From: an uncultured Rhizobiaceae bacterium
Lineage (GTDB): Bacteria; Pseudomonadota; Alphaproteobacteria; Rhizobiales; Rhizobiaceae
Assembly (NCBI GenBank): GCA_947259295.1
Contig: CAMYMG010000058.1
Coordinates: forward strand, 186,001-250,000
Length of the DNA: 64,000 nucleotides
Direction of reading: 5' to 3'
Part shown: in pieces, positions 1 through 11,528 of the stretch
Numbering within the stretch: position 1 is the first letter of the stretch
How the letters are laid out: each line of letters starts with the position of its first letter
The notes under the pieces: model-generated
What the model saw: only the letters and a program-made list of their open reading frames with translations
Databases searched by the model: none
What the model was told of the DNA's origin: nothing
Program-made: the position numbers and the translations under genes

Positions 1-305
1 CGCGTGAGATGGCAGCGATCCGGGAAGTCTTCGGCGAGAACATGCCGAATATCAGCTCGACCAAGTCGCTTACCGGTCACTCGCTCGGCGCAGCCGGCGT
101 ACAGGAATCGATCTATTCGATCCTGATGATGCAGGGTGGCTTCATCGGCGAAAGCGCTCATATCGAAACGCTCGATCCCGAATTCGAGGGCATGCCGATC
201 GTCCGCGAACGCATCGACAACGCCAAGATGGACCGGGTCCTGTCGAACTCGTTCGGCTTCGGTGGCACCAACGCGACGCTGGTGTTCCAGCGCTACGCCG
301 CATAG
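1..305 (+). CDS. fabB: beta-ketoacyl-ACP synthase I, C-terminal part
   Basis: This is the last ~100 residues of a condensing enzyme that elongates unsaturated fatty acids; the 5' part lies outside the window. The reading frame is open from base 3 and ends at TAG 303-305. The [12 protein letters not shown] segment carries one of the two active-site histidines of KAS I/II enzymes, and FGFGGTNA is the conserved C-terminal glycine-rich loop. It is followed 10 bases later by fabI, which matches the fabA-fabB-fabI arrangement of rhizobia and favours FabB over FabF. The initiating residue cannot be seen. Confidence 0.93.
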   Translation, partial: REMAAIREVFGENMPNISSTKSLTGHSLGAAGVQESIYSILMMQGGFIGESAHIETLDPEFEGMPIVRERIDNAKMDRVLSNSFGFGGTNATLVFQRYAA

Positions 306-315
306 GAAATCGAGC

Positions 316-1128
316 ATGGGCCATTTGTTGCACGGCAAGCGCGGCCTGGTCATGGGGGTGGCAAACGACCACTCCATCGCCTGGGGCATAGCACGGCAAC
401 TCGCGGAGCAAGGCGCCACGCTCGCCTTCACCTATCAGGGCGAGGCATTCGGGCGCCGGGTGAAGCCGCTCGCCGAACAGCTCGGCTCGACGCTCGTCCT
501 GCCCTGCGACGTCGAGGACAGCGCTTCGATCTCCTCGGTGTTCGAAGCTCTCGGCAAGGAATGGGGCAGCATCGACTTCATCGTCCATGCCATCGGCTTT
601 TCTGACAAGAACGAGCTGAAGGGGCTGTATGCCAACACCAGCCGCGACAATTTCATCCGTACCATGGTGATCTCGTGCTTTTCGTTCACCGAATGCGCGC
701 GCCACGCGGCAGCACTCATGACGGCCGGCGGATCGATGATAACGCTGACCTATGCAGGGTCGACGCGCATCATGCCCAACTACAACGTGATGGGCGTTGC
801 CAAGGCCGGTCTTGAGGCCTCGGTCCGGTATCTCGCCAACGATTTCGGGCCGCGCAATATCCGGGTCAACGCGCTTTCGGCCGGACCGATACGCACGCTT
901 GCCGGTGCCGGTATCGCGGATTCACGCCAGATGCTGGCCTACCAGCAACGCAATTCTCCGCTCCGCCGCACAGTAACCATCGACGAGGTGGGCCGATCGG
1001 CACTCTATCTCGTCTCGGATCTGTCGACCGGCGTGACCGGTGAAGTGCACCATGTCGATTCGGGCTATCACATCGTGTCCATGCCGGCGCTTGAAGAACT
1101 CCGCCGCACCGAAGAGCCGCAGGGATAA
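316..1128 (+). CDS. fabI: enoyl-ACP reductase (NADH)
   Basis: FabI reduces trans-2-enoyl-ACP in the last step of each fatty-acid elongation cycle. The 270-residue product has a Rossmann start (GLVMGVANDHS) and the catalytic set Tyr146, Tyr156 and Lys163, at the same numbers as in E. coli FabI (PNYNVMGVAK). I chose ATG 316 because the protein then begins in the usual way (MGHLLHGKRG); the frame is open farther upstream, but that part overlaps fabB and is not family sequence. It is the last gene of the presumed fabA-fabB-fabI operon. Rhizobia often carry a second fabI copy elsewhere, so this need not be the only enoyl reductase. Confidence 0.96.
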   Translation: MGHLLHGKRGLVMGVANDHSIAWGIARQLAEQGATLAFTYQGEAFGRRVKPLAEQLGSTLVLPCDVEDSASISSVFEALGKEWGSIDFIVHAIGFSDKNELKGLYANTSRDNFIRTMVISCFSFTECARHAAALMTAGGSMITLTYAGSTRIMPNYNVMGVAKAGLEASVRYLANDFGPRNIRVNALSAGPIRTLAGAGIADSRQMLAYQQRNSPLRRTVTIDEVGRSALYLVSDLSTGVTGEVHHVDSGYHIVSMPALEELRRTEEPQG

Positions 1129-1154
1129 TCTTCCGCTGTGCTTGCCGCGCAACT

Positions 1155-1178
1155 CAACCGGTAAAATTAAACTGGTTG
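1155..1178 (+). terminator. stem-loop after fabI
   Basis: An 8-bp stem (CAACCGGT with ACTGGTTG, one G-U pair) encloses the loop AAAATTAA, 26 bases after the fabI stop. No T-run follows directly. It may help end or stabilise the fab transcript, together with the stronger hairpin at 1211-1233. Confidence 0.35.
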
Positions 1179-1210
1179 GGCGAAACCGAATTTAAGGACA
1201 TTTGAGCTAG

Positions 1211-1235
1211 AAATCCCCGAAACCCGGGGATTTTC
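1211..1235 (+). promoter_or_regulatory. terminator-like hairpin over the RBS of the EAL gene
   Basis: AAATCCCC (1211-1218) pairs perfectly with GGGGATTT (1226-1233), with a 7-base loop, and the right arm runs into TTTTC. It resembles an intrinsic terminator for the fab operon. However, the GGGGA of its right arm is also the only Shine-Dalgarno-like sequence before the ATG at 1240, so folding should hide the ribosome-binding site. Whether it terminates, blocks translation, or both cannot be told from sequence. Confidence 0.55.
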
Positions 1236-1239
1236 TCTC

Positions 1240-2793
1240 ATGGCCGCCGTCAGTAATCCAAGCCGCACCCCGGTATTCCGGTTGCTGACGATTGCGAGTT
1301 CCGGCTTCGGCAGCTTCATGCTGGGCATCTGGGGGATCAATTTCGGCTTCGGCGACGGCGTCGCGGGGATGAGTGCCGAGACGGTCGGGGCCGTGATCGC
1401 CTCGCTTTGCGCGCTCTCGGCCGCCGGGGCCGCGATGTCGTTCTTTGCCGGCATCGACGAGTCTGCTGGCTTCGTGTTCAACGAGACCCATTTCGACAAG
1501 CTGACCGGCGTGCTTTCACGCCCGGCAATGGTCGCCCGGATAGGCAAGGCGGCCGAGGAAACGATCCGAACAGGCGATCCGGTGTTCCTGATCGACATAG
1601 ACATCGATCGCTTCAAGCAGATCAACGACCAGATCGGCTACAGCAAGGGCGACGAACTGATCCGGGCGTTCACCCGGCGTCTCAGGGCCAATCTGCCTGA
1701 GGGACTGGCGATCGGACGGATCGGTGCCGGCGAATTCGCCATCCTCTATCCCGACGCAGATTTCACGATGTCGATGGCGACGATCGCCGAGCGATTGATC
1801 CACGACCTAATGGAGCCTTACGACCTCGGGACACATCGCCAATCGGTCAATGTTTCCGTCGGCATTGTGGCCATGCCGAAAGACGGCGTGGACCCGGTGC
1901 TGATCCTGCGGCGCTCCAACCTCGCGCTGCAGAATGCGAGGGCCAACGGGATCGGCAACTGGTCCGTCTTCCGTCCCGATATCGGTCAAGTGGCCGACTA
2001 CCGGCAATGGATCGAATCCGAACTCCACACTGCCTTCGAGCGGGGCGACTTCGACCTGCACTACCAGCCCCAGACGGACCTGCTCAAGGGCCAGGTGGTG
2101 GGCTACGAGGCTCTTGTCCGCTGGGAGCATCCCGAACGCGGCAACATCCCGCCGGTCGAGTTCATCCCGGTTGCCGAGGAAACAGGCATGATCGGACCGA
2201 TCGGCGAGTGGGTCCTGCGCAAGGCATGCAGGGACGCCGCCCATCTTCCCGAAGATTGCTTCGTGGCCGTCAACATCTCGCCCGCGCAGTTCATGACCCG
2301 GGATTTCGTCGGCCTGGTCGAGGAAGTTATCCGGTCGACCGGCATCAAGCCGGAGCGGCTCGAACTGGAAATCACCGAGACCGCCATGATGCAGGACAGG
2401 GCCCGCGCGGCCGACATCCTCAAGCAGTTGACGGCGATGGGCATTTCGATCGCGGTGGACGATTTCGGGACCGGCTACTCGAATCTGAGCTATCTGATCG
2501 ACTTTTCCTTCCACAAGCTGAAGATCGACCGATCTTTCATCAACAGGATCGATACTGACTCGAACTCCGGCGCAGTCGTGTCGACGATCGTCGGCCTGTC
2601 GCGCGCGCTTGGCGTCCACGCGATTGCCGAAGGTGTCGAGACCGAACAGCAGGCGCGCCTACTGCAGGCCGCGGGCTGCGAAGTGATGCAGGGATATCTC
2701 TACGGGCGGCCGACGCCGCTCAAGATCGAGAATGGCCACGTCGTTGCCGTTGAGGCGGCAGGCGAACCGTCGCTGGCGCGGAGCCTGTACTGA
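1240..2793 (+). CDS. membrane GGDEF/EAL protein, predicted c-di-GMP phosphodiesterase
   Basis: The 517-residue product has two hydrophobic segments near the N-terminus (about 13-38 and 46-70), a GGDEF domain (about 80-245) and an EAL domain (about 255-500). The GGDEF signature reads GAGEF (162-166), with the key Asp-equivalent changed, so cyclase activity is unlikely; the domain may only sense GTP or dimerise. The EAL domain looks active: E290-A-L292, N345, E377/E380 in LEITET, DDFGTGYSNL at 407-416, K428 and E464 are all present. The expected reaction is c-di-GMP to pGpG at the membrane. It sits between fabI and the convergent rsmC. ATG 1240 keeps the first membrane helix; the next in-frame ATG (1369) would delete it. 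Confidence 0.92.
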   Translation: MAAVSNPSRTPVFRLLTIASSGFGSFMLGIWGINFGFGDGVAGMSAETVGAVIASLCALSAAGAAMSFFAGIDESAGFVFNETHFDKLTGVLSRPAMVARIGKAAEETIRTGDPVFLIDIDIDRFKQINDQIGYSKGDELIRAFTRRLRANLPEGLAIGRIGAGEFAILYPDADFTMSMATIAERLIHDLMEPYDLGTHRQSVNVSVGIVAMPKDGVDPVLILRRSNLALQNARANGIGNWSVFRPDIGQVADYRQWIESELHTAFERGDFDLHYQPQTDLLKGQVVGYEALVRWEHPERGNIPPVEFIPVAEETGMIGPIGEWVLRKACRDAAHLPEDCFVAVNISPAQFMTRDFVGLVEEVIRSTGIKPERLELEITETAMMQDRARAADILKQLTAMGISIAVDDFGTGYSNLSYLIDFSFHKLKIDRSFINRIDTDSNSGAVVSTIVGLSRALGVHAIAEGVETEQQARLLQAAGCEVMQGYLYGRPTPLKIENGHVVAVEAAGEPSLARSLY

Positions 2794-2808
2794 AGTCGAC
2801 TTGCGCGG

Positions 2809-3825
2809 CTATCGCTGCGCGATGATGATCCTGAACGCCCCGTCGCGGCGAACCTCCGAGACCCTTGAGAAGTTCGCCTGCAACGTCTGTTCGTAGGGCA
2901 GACCGCGATTCTGCACCATGAAAAGCCGACCACCCGGTCGGAGCGACGAAGAAGCCGCGCCGATCATCGCCTGGCCGATGGCCGGTTCTGCCGCACGTCC
3001 CTGGTGGAAGGGTGGGTTCATGACGATGAGATCGTATTTGCGCAGCACTTTCTCGCCAACCAGGTCGTGCCAGAAGAATTCCGTCTTCGGCGCACCCGGT
3101 ATCGCGGCCAGGTTGACTTTTGCCGCCTCCAGCGACTCGAAATCGGCTTCGAAAAGATCGATCGACTTCAGCCCCCTTGTCCGCTCGGCGAGGACCGCGG
3201 ACAGGTAGCCCCAGCCCGCACCGAAATCGGCGGCGGCGCCCTTCGATTCATCCGGGAGATGTTCGGCGAGCAGGCGCGAGCCCGCGTCGATGCGGTCATG
3301 CGAGAACATGCCGGGTGCAGCGGCAAAGCGGCCATCGGCAAGGCCCGGTTCACCTGCAAGCCCGGCAATCGCGGCCGAGGCGTCGAGCGGCCGCCGGAAC
3401 CACAGCGCCGTGCCGTGATATTTCGGCAGGTGACCCTCGATGTCGATCAGTTTGGCCAGCCGCTTGCGCAGGCTGGCAATGCCTTCGTCGGCGCCGCCCG
3501 CGACCACGATCAGGCCGCCCGGCACTACTCGCTCAATCGCCGTGCCGATCCAGGCCTCGTTCCGCCCGCGATGCCGACCGGTCAGGACGAGAGCACCGTC
3601 GAATGTGCCATCCCCCGGTCGCGGCACGACCGAATGCCCGCTGGCCGCCAGTTTGTTGAAGTAGGGGCGGAAGCCCTGGACGATCGAGAGCGACGCGGCA
3701 AACCCATCGGGAAGGACGAAGCCGGGCTCGGCTCCGAGGAACAGCATCTGTTGCCCGGCGGAAGGAGCGGCAAGGTCGGCAGTCTCGAAGGGATGAAACA
3801 ACGTCCTTTGGCTATCACGGCTCAT
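2809..3825 (-). CDS. rsmC: RsmC-type 16S rRNA guanine-N2 methyltransferase
   Basis: This 338-residue protein has the RsmC build: a degenerate N-terminal methyltransferase-like half (about 20-165) and an active C-terminal Rossmann half. The SAM loop is DFGAGWGYLS (about 200-209) and the catalytic motif of N2-guanine methyltransferases is NPPF (270-273), followed by HQG. RsmC methylates G1207 of 16S rRNA in the 30S subunit. It reads away from pnp in the same direction, separated by a strong terminator, so it is probably transcribed on its own. The family assignment is good; the exact rRNA target is by homology only. Confidence 0.85.
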   Translation of the reverse strand: MSRDSQRTLFHPFETADLAAPSAGQQMLFLGAEPGFVLPDGFAASLSIVQGFRPYFNKLAASGHSVVPRPGDGTFDGALVLTGRHRGRNEAWIGTAIERVVPGGLIVVAGGADEGIASLRKRLAKLIDIEGHLPKYHGTALWFRRPLDASAAIAGLAGEPGLADGRFAAAPGMFSHDRIDAGSRLLAEHLPDESKGAAADFGAGWGYLSAVLAERTRGLKSIDLFEADFESLEAAKVNLAAIPGAPKTEFFWHDLVGEKVLRKYDLIVMNPPFHQGRAAEPAIGQAMIGAASSSLRPGGRLFMVQNRGLPYEQTLQANFSRVSEVRRDGAFRIIIAQR

Positions 3826-3850
3826 GGGGTACTCGCAGGTACGGGAAACG

Positions 3851-3887
3851 GAAAACGGGCGCCAACCCGAAGGCGGCGCCCGTTTTC
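3851..3887 (-). terminator. intrinsic terminator of pnp
   Basis: A perfect 13-bp stem (3851-3863 with 3875-3887) with an 11-base loop lies 22 bases past the pnp stop codon. Read on the minus strand, the 3' arm ends in CCCGTTTTC, giving the usual U-rich tail. It should end the long nusA-to-pnp transcription unit and keep it from running into rsmC. Confidence 0.85.
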
Positions 3888-3908
3888 AAGTGCATTCGGC
3901 TTGCGGGA

Positions 3909-6053
3909 TCAGGCGGCGTCTTCGCCCTCGTTGCGCTTCTCGCGCACGATTTCCTTGCCCGTCTCCTGGTCGACCACCTTCATCGACAGGCGAACCTTGC
4001 CGCGCTCGTCAAAGCCCATGAGCTTGACGTAGACCTTCTGGCCTTCCTTGACGACGTCCGACGTCTTGGCGACGCGGTCGTTGGCAAGCTGCGAGATGTG
4101 CACCAGGCCGTCCTTGGGACCGAAGAAATTCACGAAGGCGCCGAAATCGGCGGTCTTGACGACCGTGCCCTCGTAAATCTCGCCGACTTCCGGCTCGGCG
4201 ACGATCGTGTGGATCCACTTCTTCGCCGCCTCGATTTCCTTGGCGTTGGAGGAAGCGATCTTGATCGTGCCGTCGTCGTCGATGTTGATCTTGGCGCCGG
4301 TCTTCTCGACGATTTCGCGGATTACCTTGCCGCCGGTGCCGATGACGTCGCGGATCTTGTCGGTCGGGATCTGCATGACCTCGATGCGCGGCGCGAACTC
4401 ACCGAGTTCCTCGCGAGCGCCGGACAGCGCATTCGACATTTCGCCCAGGATATGCAGGCGACCGTCCTTGGCCTGGCCGAGCGCGATCTGCATGATCTCC
4501 TCGGTGATGCCATCGATCTTGATGTCCATCTGCAGGGCGGTGATGCCGCCGATCGTGCCGGCGACCTTGAAGTCCATGTCGCCGAGATGATCTTCGTCAC
4601 CCAGGATATCGGAGAGCACCGCGTAGCGCTCGCCTTCCTTGATCAGGCCCATGGCGATGCCGGCGACCGGCTTGCCGAGCGGGACGCCGGCATCCATGAG
4701 CGCCAGCGAGGTGCCGCAGACAGTGGCCATCGAGGACGAGCCGTTGGACTCGGTGATCTCGGAGACAACGCGCAGCGTGTAGGGGAAGGTCTCGGGCGCC
4801 GGCAGCATCGGGCGAATGGCGCGCCATGCGAGCTTGCCGTGACCGATCTCACGACGGCCCGGCGAACCCATGCGACCCGTCTCACCGACCGAATAGGGAG
4901 GGAAGTTGTAGTGGAGAAGGAACTTCTCCTTGTACATGCCGGTCAGGCTGTCGACATACTGCTCGTCCTCGCCGGTGCCAAGCGTGGCAACGACCAGCGC
5001 CTGGGTCTCGCCGCGGGTAAACAGCGACGAACCGTGCGTGCGCGGCAGGACGCCGACTTCCGAAACGATCTTGCGGACCGTCGACAGGTCGCGGCCGTCG
5101 ATGCGGGCCTTGGTGTCGAGGATGTTCCAGCGAACGATCTTGGCCTGCAGTTCCTTGAAGACCGTGGAGACCTGCTCGCTCGTGTATTTCGGAGCTTCGT
5201 CGCCGACCGGCGCGAAGGCCTCCTTGACCTTTGCCTTGACCGCGTCGACGGCGGCGTAGCGCGCCTGCTTGTCGACGTTCTTGTAGGCGTCGCGCAGTTC
5301 GTTCTCGACGATCTTCAGCATCTCGGCTTCGAGCGCGGAATAGTCCGGAGGCGTGAAGTCGCGCGGCTCCTTGGCGGCAACTTCGGCGAGCTTGATGATC
5401 GCGTCGATGACCGGCTGGAAGCCCTTGTGTCCGAACATGACGGCGCCGAGCATGACGTCCTCGGCAAGCTCCTTGGCTTCCGATTCCACCATCAGGACGG
5501 CTGCGTCCGTACCGGCGACAACCAGGTCGAGCTGCGATTCCTGCATCTCGTCGACATGCGGGTTGAGAACATATTCGCCGTTGATGTAGCCGACGCGCGC
5601 GCCGCCGATCGGGCCCATGAAGGGCACGCCCGAAAGGGTCAGCGCTGCGGAGGTGGCGACGATCGAGAGGATGTCCGGATCGTTCTCGAGGTCGTGCTGA
5701 AGCACGGTGATGACGACCTGCGTGTCGTTCTTGTAGCCGTCAGCGAAGAGCGGCCGGATCGGGCGGTCGATGAGGCGGGAAACCAGGGTTTCCTTCTCGC
5801 TCGGACGGCCTTCGCGCTTGAAATAGCCACCCGGGATCTTGCCGGCGGCGTAGGTCTTTTCCTGGTAGTTGACGGTCAGCGGGAAGAAGTCGAGACCGGG
5901 CTTCGGCTCCTTGGCGGAGACGACGGTTGCGAGAACGACGGTCTCGCCGTAGGTCGCGAGAACGGCGCCGTCAGCCTGACGGGCGATCTTGCCGGTTTCC
6001 AGGACGAGCGGGCGGCCTGCCCACTCGATTTCCACTTTGTGATGGTTGAACAT
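3909..6053 (-). CDS. pnp: polyribonucleotide nucleotidyltransferase (PNPase)
   Basis: PNPase degrades RNA phosphorolytically from the 3' end and is a degradosome component. The 714-residue product has two RNase PH domains (about 1-230 and 310-560), then a KH domain ([12 protein letters not shown]) and an S1 domain near the C-terminus, all in family order and at normal length. ATG 6053 is preceded by AAGGA at proper spacing and gives the classical start [11 protein letters not shown]; the frame stays open 156 bases farther, but that part is not family sequence. It follows rpsO, an order kept in many proteobacteria. Confidence 0.98.
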   Translation of the reverse strand: MFNHHKVEIEWAGRPLVLETGKIARQADGAVLATYGETVVLATVVSAKEPKPGLDFFPLTVNYQEKTYAAGKIPGGYFKREGRPSEKETLVSRLIDRPIRPLFADGYKNDTQVVITVLQHDLENDPDILSIVATSAALTLSGVPFMGPIGGARVGYINGEYVLNPHVDEMQESQLDLVVAGTDAAVLMVESEAKELAEDVMLGAVMFGHKGFQPVIDAIIKLAEVAAKEPRDFTPPDYSALEAEMLKIVENELRDAYKNVDKQARYAAVDAVKAKVKEAFAPVGDEAPKYTSEQVSTVFKELQAKIVRWNILDTKARIDGRDLSTVRKIVSEVGVLPRTHGSSLFTRGETQALVVATLGTGEDEQYVDSLTGMYKEKFLLHYNFPPYSVGETGRMGSPGRREIGHGKLAWRAIRPMLPAPETFPYTLRVVSEITESNGSSSMATVCGTSLALMDAGVPLGKPVAGIAMGLIKEGERYAVLSDILGDEDHLGDMDFKVAGTIGGITALQMDIKIDGITEEIMQIALGQAKDGRLHILGEMSNALSGAREELGEFAPRIEVMQIPTDKIRDVIGTGGKVIREIVEKTGAKINIDDDGTIKIASSNAKEIEAAKKWIHTIVAEPEVGEIYEGTVVKTADFGAFVNFFGPKDGLVHISQLANDRVAKTSDVVKEGQKVYVKLMGFDERGKVRLSMKVVDQETGKEIVREKRNEGEDAA

Positions 6054-6290
6054 ATCTTGTCCTTCGATACGACAGGACTCGCGCGGTTTGTCCGGCGCGA
6101 AACTCCCTGCCTGGCTTCCTTTTCGGGCGAGCCACGGGCAAGACAACGGGAAACTCGGGGGTTGGAGACGCGCAAGCGGCGCATCGAGTATCCTGCAATC
6201 CTGCCCCATGACCGTCCACGGGCGGCTCCCCGCAATCCCAGTGATTGATTGGAGCCGGATCGGACCGCCAACGGGCAGCCCGCATGCGCG

Positions 6291-6322
6291 ACCGGCGCGC
6301 CTTCTCTCGAAAGCGCGCCGGT
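6291..6322 (-). promoter_or_regulatory. rpsO-pnp intergenic stem-loop
   Basis: A perfect 10-bp stem (ACCGGCGCGC, 6291-6300, with GCGCGCCGGT, 6313-6322) and 12-base loop begin 7 bases after the rpsO stop. There is no T-tail, so it is not an intrinsic terminator. In E. coli the rpsO-pnp spacer carries an RNase III-cleaved hairpin through which PNPase autoregulates; this stem is a candidate equivalent by position only. Confidence 0.45.
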
Positions 6323-6329
6323 CAAATTC

Positions 6330-6599
6330 CTATCGGCGCAGGCCGAGTTTTTCGATCAGGGTCGCGTAGCGGCCTTCATCCTTGCGCTTGAGATAGTCAA
6401 GCAGGCTGCGGCGCTGCGATACCAGGGCGAGCAGGCCACGGCGGGAATGATTGTCCTTCTTGTGGTCCTTGAAGTGCTCGGTCAGGTTCTTGATCCGCTC
6501 GGAGAGGATTGCAACCTGGACTTCCGGCGAACCGGTGTCGCCCTTGGCGGTTGCAAATTCGGTCATCAAGGCCTGCTTACGTTCTGCGGTAACCGACAT
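6330..6599 (-). CDS. rpsO: 30S ribosomal protein S15
   Basis: The 89-residue product is a full-length S15, which binds the central domain of 16S rRNA early in 30S assembly. Typical stretches are [14 protein letters not shown], the [16 protein letters not shown] region that contacts rRNA, and the C-terminal [11 protein letters not shown] 6599 is preceded by GAAAGGAAG, a good ribosome-binding site. It lies between truB and pnp in the translation block; a separate promoter in the 197-base gap before it is likely but I could not fix it. Confidence 0.98.
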   Translation of the reverse strand: MSVTAERKQALMTEFATAKGDTGSPEVQVAILSERIKNLTEHFKDHKKDNHSRRGLLALVSQRRSLLDYLKRKDEGRYATLIEKLGLRR

Positions 6600-6796
6600 C
6601 GGATATCTTCCTTTCAGAAATCTTGGAAATGGGACGCCTGGAGCCGGGATGTCGTCCAGCAAAGGCCAGTGGACACGGCGCCGAGCACCATGTTGCGGCG
6701 CGTATAGTGCAATTTATCGGGAAAAGCCAGAAGCATTTGCGCACAGGCGCTTTGCTGGCTCAGGTCTGGCGTGGTGCAGGTGCCTTCCGTTCAGTT

Positions 6797-7777
6797 TCAA
6801 CCGACGAAGACCCGCTTGGGTTTGAACATGCCGGCTTCGATCGCGCCGATCGCCACCAGCTTGCCGCGCACGGTCGCGCAGGCTTCCTCGGCCTCGGCCG
6901 GGGCGTCGCGGCCGCGGATGATGACCGGATTGCCGAGCCTGATCCGGTGGGCGGCGTCTTCGCTCAGCGCAACCTGCGGCAGGCATTCGAGCGCGGCGCC
7001 CGTCTCGACCAGCAAAGCGTCGATGGCCGTATAGTCCTCGACCTGCGCTTCCGGCACGGCCGCTTCCGGCTTGCTCTCGTCTGGCTCTGTCCTGTCGCCA
7101 AACCGCGCTGCTTCGAGTTCGGCGATCGTGACGAAGTCCTCGGCGGTGAAGGGATCGACTTCGGTGCGGCGCAGATCGGCGATATGGCCGAAGCAGCCGA
7201 GATCGCGGCCCATGTCGCGCGCCAGCGAGCGGACATAGGTGCCCTTCCCACATTCGATCTCGAAGACGGAATTCCCCTCTTCGGTCATCTCGATCAGGTC
7301 GAAGCGGCCAATCTCGACCTCGCGCTCTGGAATTTCCACCGTCGTCCCTTCCCGCGCCAGATCGTAAGCGCGCTCGCCGGCGATCTTGATGGCCGAGAAC
7401 TGCGGCGGCGTCTGCATGATGACGCCGGTGTATTTCGGAAGAAATGCCCTGATGTCGGCTTCGGTCGGACGGATATCCGAGCTCCTGGTCACAGGCCCTT
7501 CGAGGTCGTCGGTCGAGCGTTCGTCTCCCCATGCGACGGTGAACCGGTAGACCTTGGCCCCGTCCTGCACATAAGGAACGGTCTTGGTTGCTTCGCCTAG
7601 CGCGATGGGCAGCATGCCGGATGCCAGCGGGTCAAGCGTACCGGCATGGCCCGCCTTGTCCGCCTGGAACAGCCACTTGACCTTGGAGACAGCGTCCGTC
7701 GAGCCCATGCCCACCGGCTTGTCGAGCACGACCCAGCCTGAGACCGGGCGACCCTTTTTCTTGCCGCGACGCGCCAT
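6797..7777 (-). CDS. truB: tRNA pseudouridine-55 synthase
   Basis: TruB makes pseudouridine 55 in the T-arm of tRNAs. The 326-residue product contains the catalytic motif [12 protein letters not shown] with Asp49 as nucleophile, and the [17 protein letters not shown] opening of the family. Its ATG overlaps the stop of rbfA by one base (TAATG), so translation is probably coupled. The C-terminal ~80 residues form the usual PUA-like extension. Length and start match alphaproteobacterial homologues. Confidence 0.96.
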   Translation of the reverse strand: MARRGKKKGRPVSGWVVLDKPVGMGSTDAVSKVKWLFQADKAGHAGTLDPLASGMLPIALGEATKTVPYVQDGAKVYRFTVAWGDERSTDDLEGPVTRSSDIRPTEADIRAFLPKYTGVIMQTPPQFSAIKIAGERAYDLAREGTTVEIPEREVEIGRFDLIEMTEEGNSVFEIECGKGTYVRSLARDMGRDLGCFGHIADLRRTEVDPFTAEDFVTIAELEAARFGDRTEPDESKPEAAVPEAQVEDYTAIDALLVETGAALECLPQVALSEDAAHRIRLGNPVIIRGRDAPAEAEEACATVRGKLVAIGAIEAGMFKPKRVFVG

Positions 7778-8184
7778 TATTCGTCTTTCTCGTCATCGTC
7801 GCCGAGATCTCGCGCTACTTCGGGAGATTTCAGCAGTTCGTTTATCTTGGCGAAATTGTCGTAGCTCGTATCGAGCCTGAAACGCGCCTCCGGGATGGAG
7901 CGCATCTGCCGCAGCGCATGCGAGATGCGGCCGCGTACGAATTTCGCATGCTTGTTGAGGGCCTCGACCACCGCGTCCGGGTCCTTGGCGCCGAGGGGCG
8001 ACACGAAGGCGGTGGCGATCTTCAGGTCAGGCGACATGCGCACTTCCGAGATCGATATCACCGTCGTCTCGATCAGCGGATCGATGATCTCGCCACGCTG
8101 CAGTACTTCTGACAGCGCATGGCGCACCTGCTCGCCAACGCGCAGCATGCGCTGGGAGGGGCCGGAAGCGGCGGATTTCGACAT
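7777..8184 (-). CDS. rbfA: ribosome-binding factor A
   Basis: RbfA binds free 30S subunits and helps mature the 5' end of 16S rRNA, especially in the cold. The 135-residue product has the KH-like fold signatures: [19 protein letters not shown] at the start, [15 protein letters not shown] in the middle and [12 protein letters not shown] near the end, plus the acidic tail common in alphaproteobacteria. ATG 8184 is used because the sequence before it is not conserved family sequence. It lies between infB and truB. Confidence 0.95.
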   Translation of the reverse strand: MSKSAASGPSQRMLRVGEQVRHALSEVLQRGEIIDPLIETTVISISEVRMSPDLKIATAFVSPLGAKDPDAVVEALNKHAKFVRGRISHALRQMRSIPEARFRLDTSYDNFAKINELLKSPEVARDLGDDDEKDE

Positions 8185-8293
8185 TGGTTCTCTTATCCCG
8201 GAATCGTGCGGCACGGGATCAGACCGCGCTGCATGTTCATGCGTCGGACGGCGGCCGATTGCCGCCATCCCGGTATGCTTCAAATGTGGACGC

Positions 8294-10845
<2,552 letters not shown>

Positions 10846-10849
<4 letters not shown>

Positions 10850-11505
10850 TCCATATCCTCTGCGGCATCAACTTCGTCAGCAATCGCCGCAAACATTGCC
10901 CGTTCGTCCGGGGATCCGCCCCGGTACCGGTCAAGCGCAACCATGCGCTTTTGAACCGCCCTGCCCGCGTCTCCCGCGAGAACGGCTGCATGTATCACAT
11001 TTGTGCCGCCCAATGCCAAACCCAATTCGGCTTCCGAAAAAAGTTTGTAGGCCGCGATATGCGGCCCTTCGGCATAGGCTGTGGCACGCCTTGCCTGGGT
11101 CAACTTGCGAAGCCCGTCTTCCGACGCCTCGGCGGCGTGAAGCACGAACAAGGCTGCGCCGCTGCGAATGCTGGCCTCGACCTTGGTCGCTCCAAGCGCA
11201 ACGGCACCGGCCTTGCGGGCCAGCCCCAGCGCGCCAAGTGCGGACTTGACCAAGATATGGTCTACCATGCCGCCAAGTTCCAGAGGCACGACGACCTGAG
11301 CCTTGAAGGCACGCGCAAACGCGCCCTTCCTGGCGGCCTTGTCGACGTTTACTCGGTCGGCACTGACCCAGCAACCGCGGCCGGGCAGGTTTCTCTTGAT
11401 ATCCGGGACGACAGAATTGTCCGGCCCGACGACGAATCGGATCAGTTCATCCGGCTCTGCATGCCGGCGCGTGACGATGCACGTGCGATCGTTCATCGAT
11501 TCCAA
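10846..11505 (-). CDS. ylxR: YlxR/L7Ae-type RNA-binding protein
   Basis: This 219-residue protein joins a YlxR (DUF448) domain (about 5-85, with RTCIVTRR and the GRGCWVS motif) to an L7Ae/L30e-like domain (about 95-190, [14 protein letters not shown]). In Firmicutes these are two neighbouring genes (ylxR, ylxQ); the fusion is common in alphaproteobacteria. The role is presumed RNA or ribosome binding within the nusA-infB operon. Start: TTG 11505 has GGAG six bases upstream; ATG 11496 (MNDRTC) is the alternative. Confidence 0.88.
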
Positions 11506-11528
11506 TTCTGTCTCCGGACCGTTTCACG

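Noticed and set aside
4098..6248. Open frame of 716 codons opposite pnp
   Set aside because: Same reason: a shadow of a strongly conserved gene, with Asp/Arg/Leu-rich, domain-free translation.
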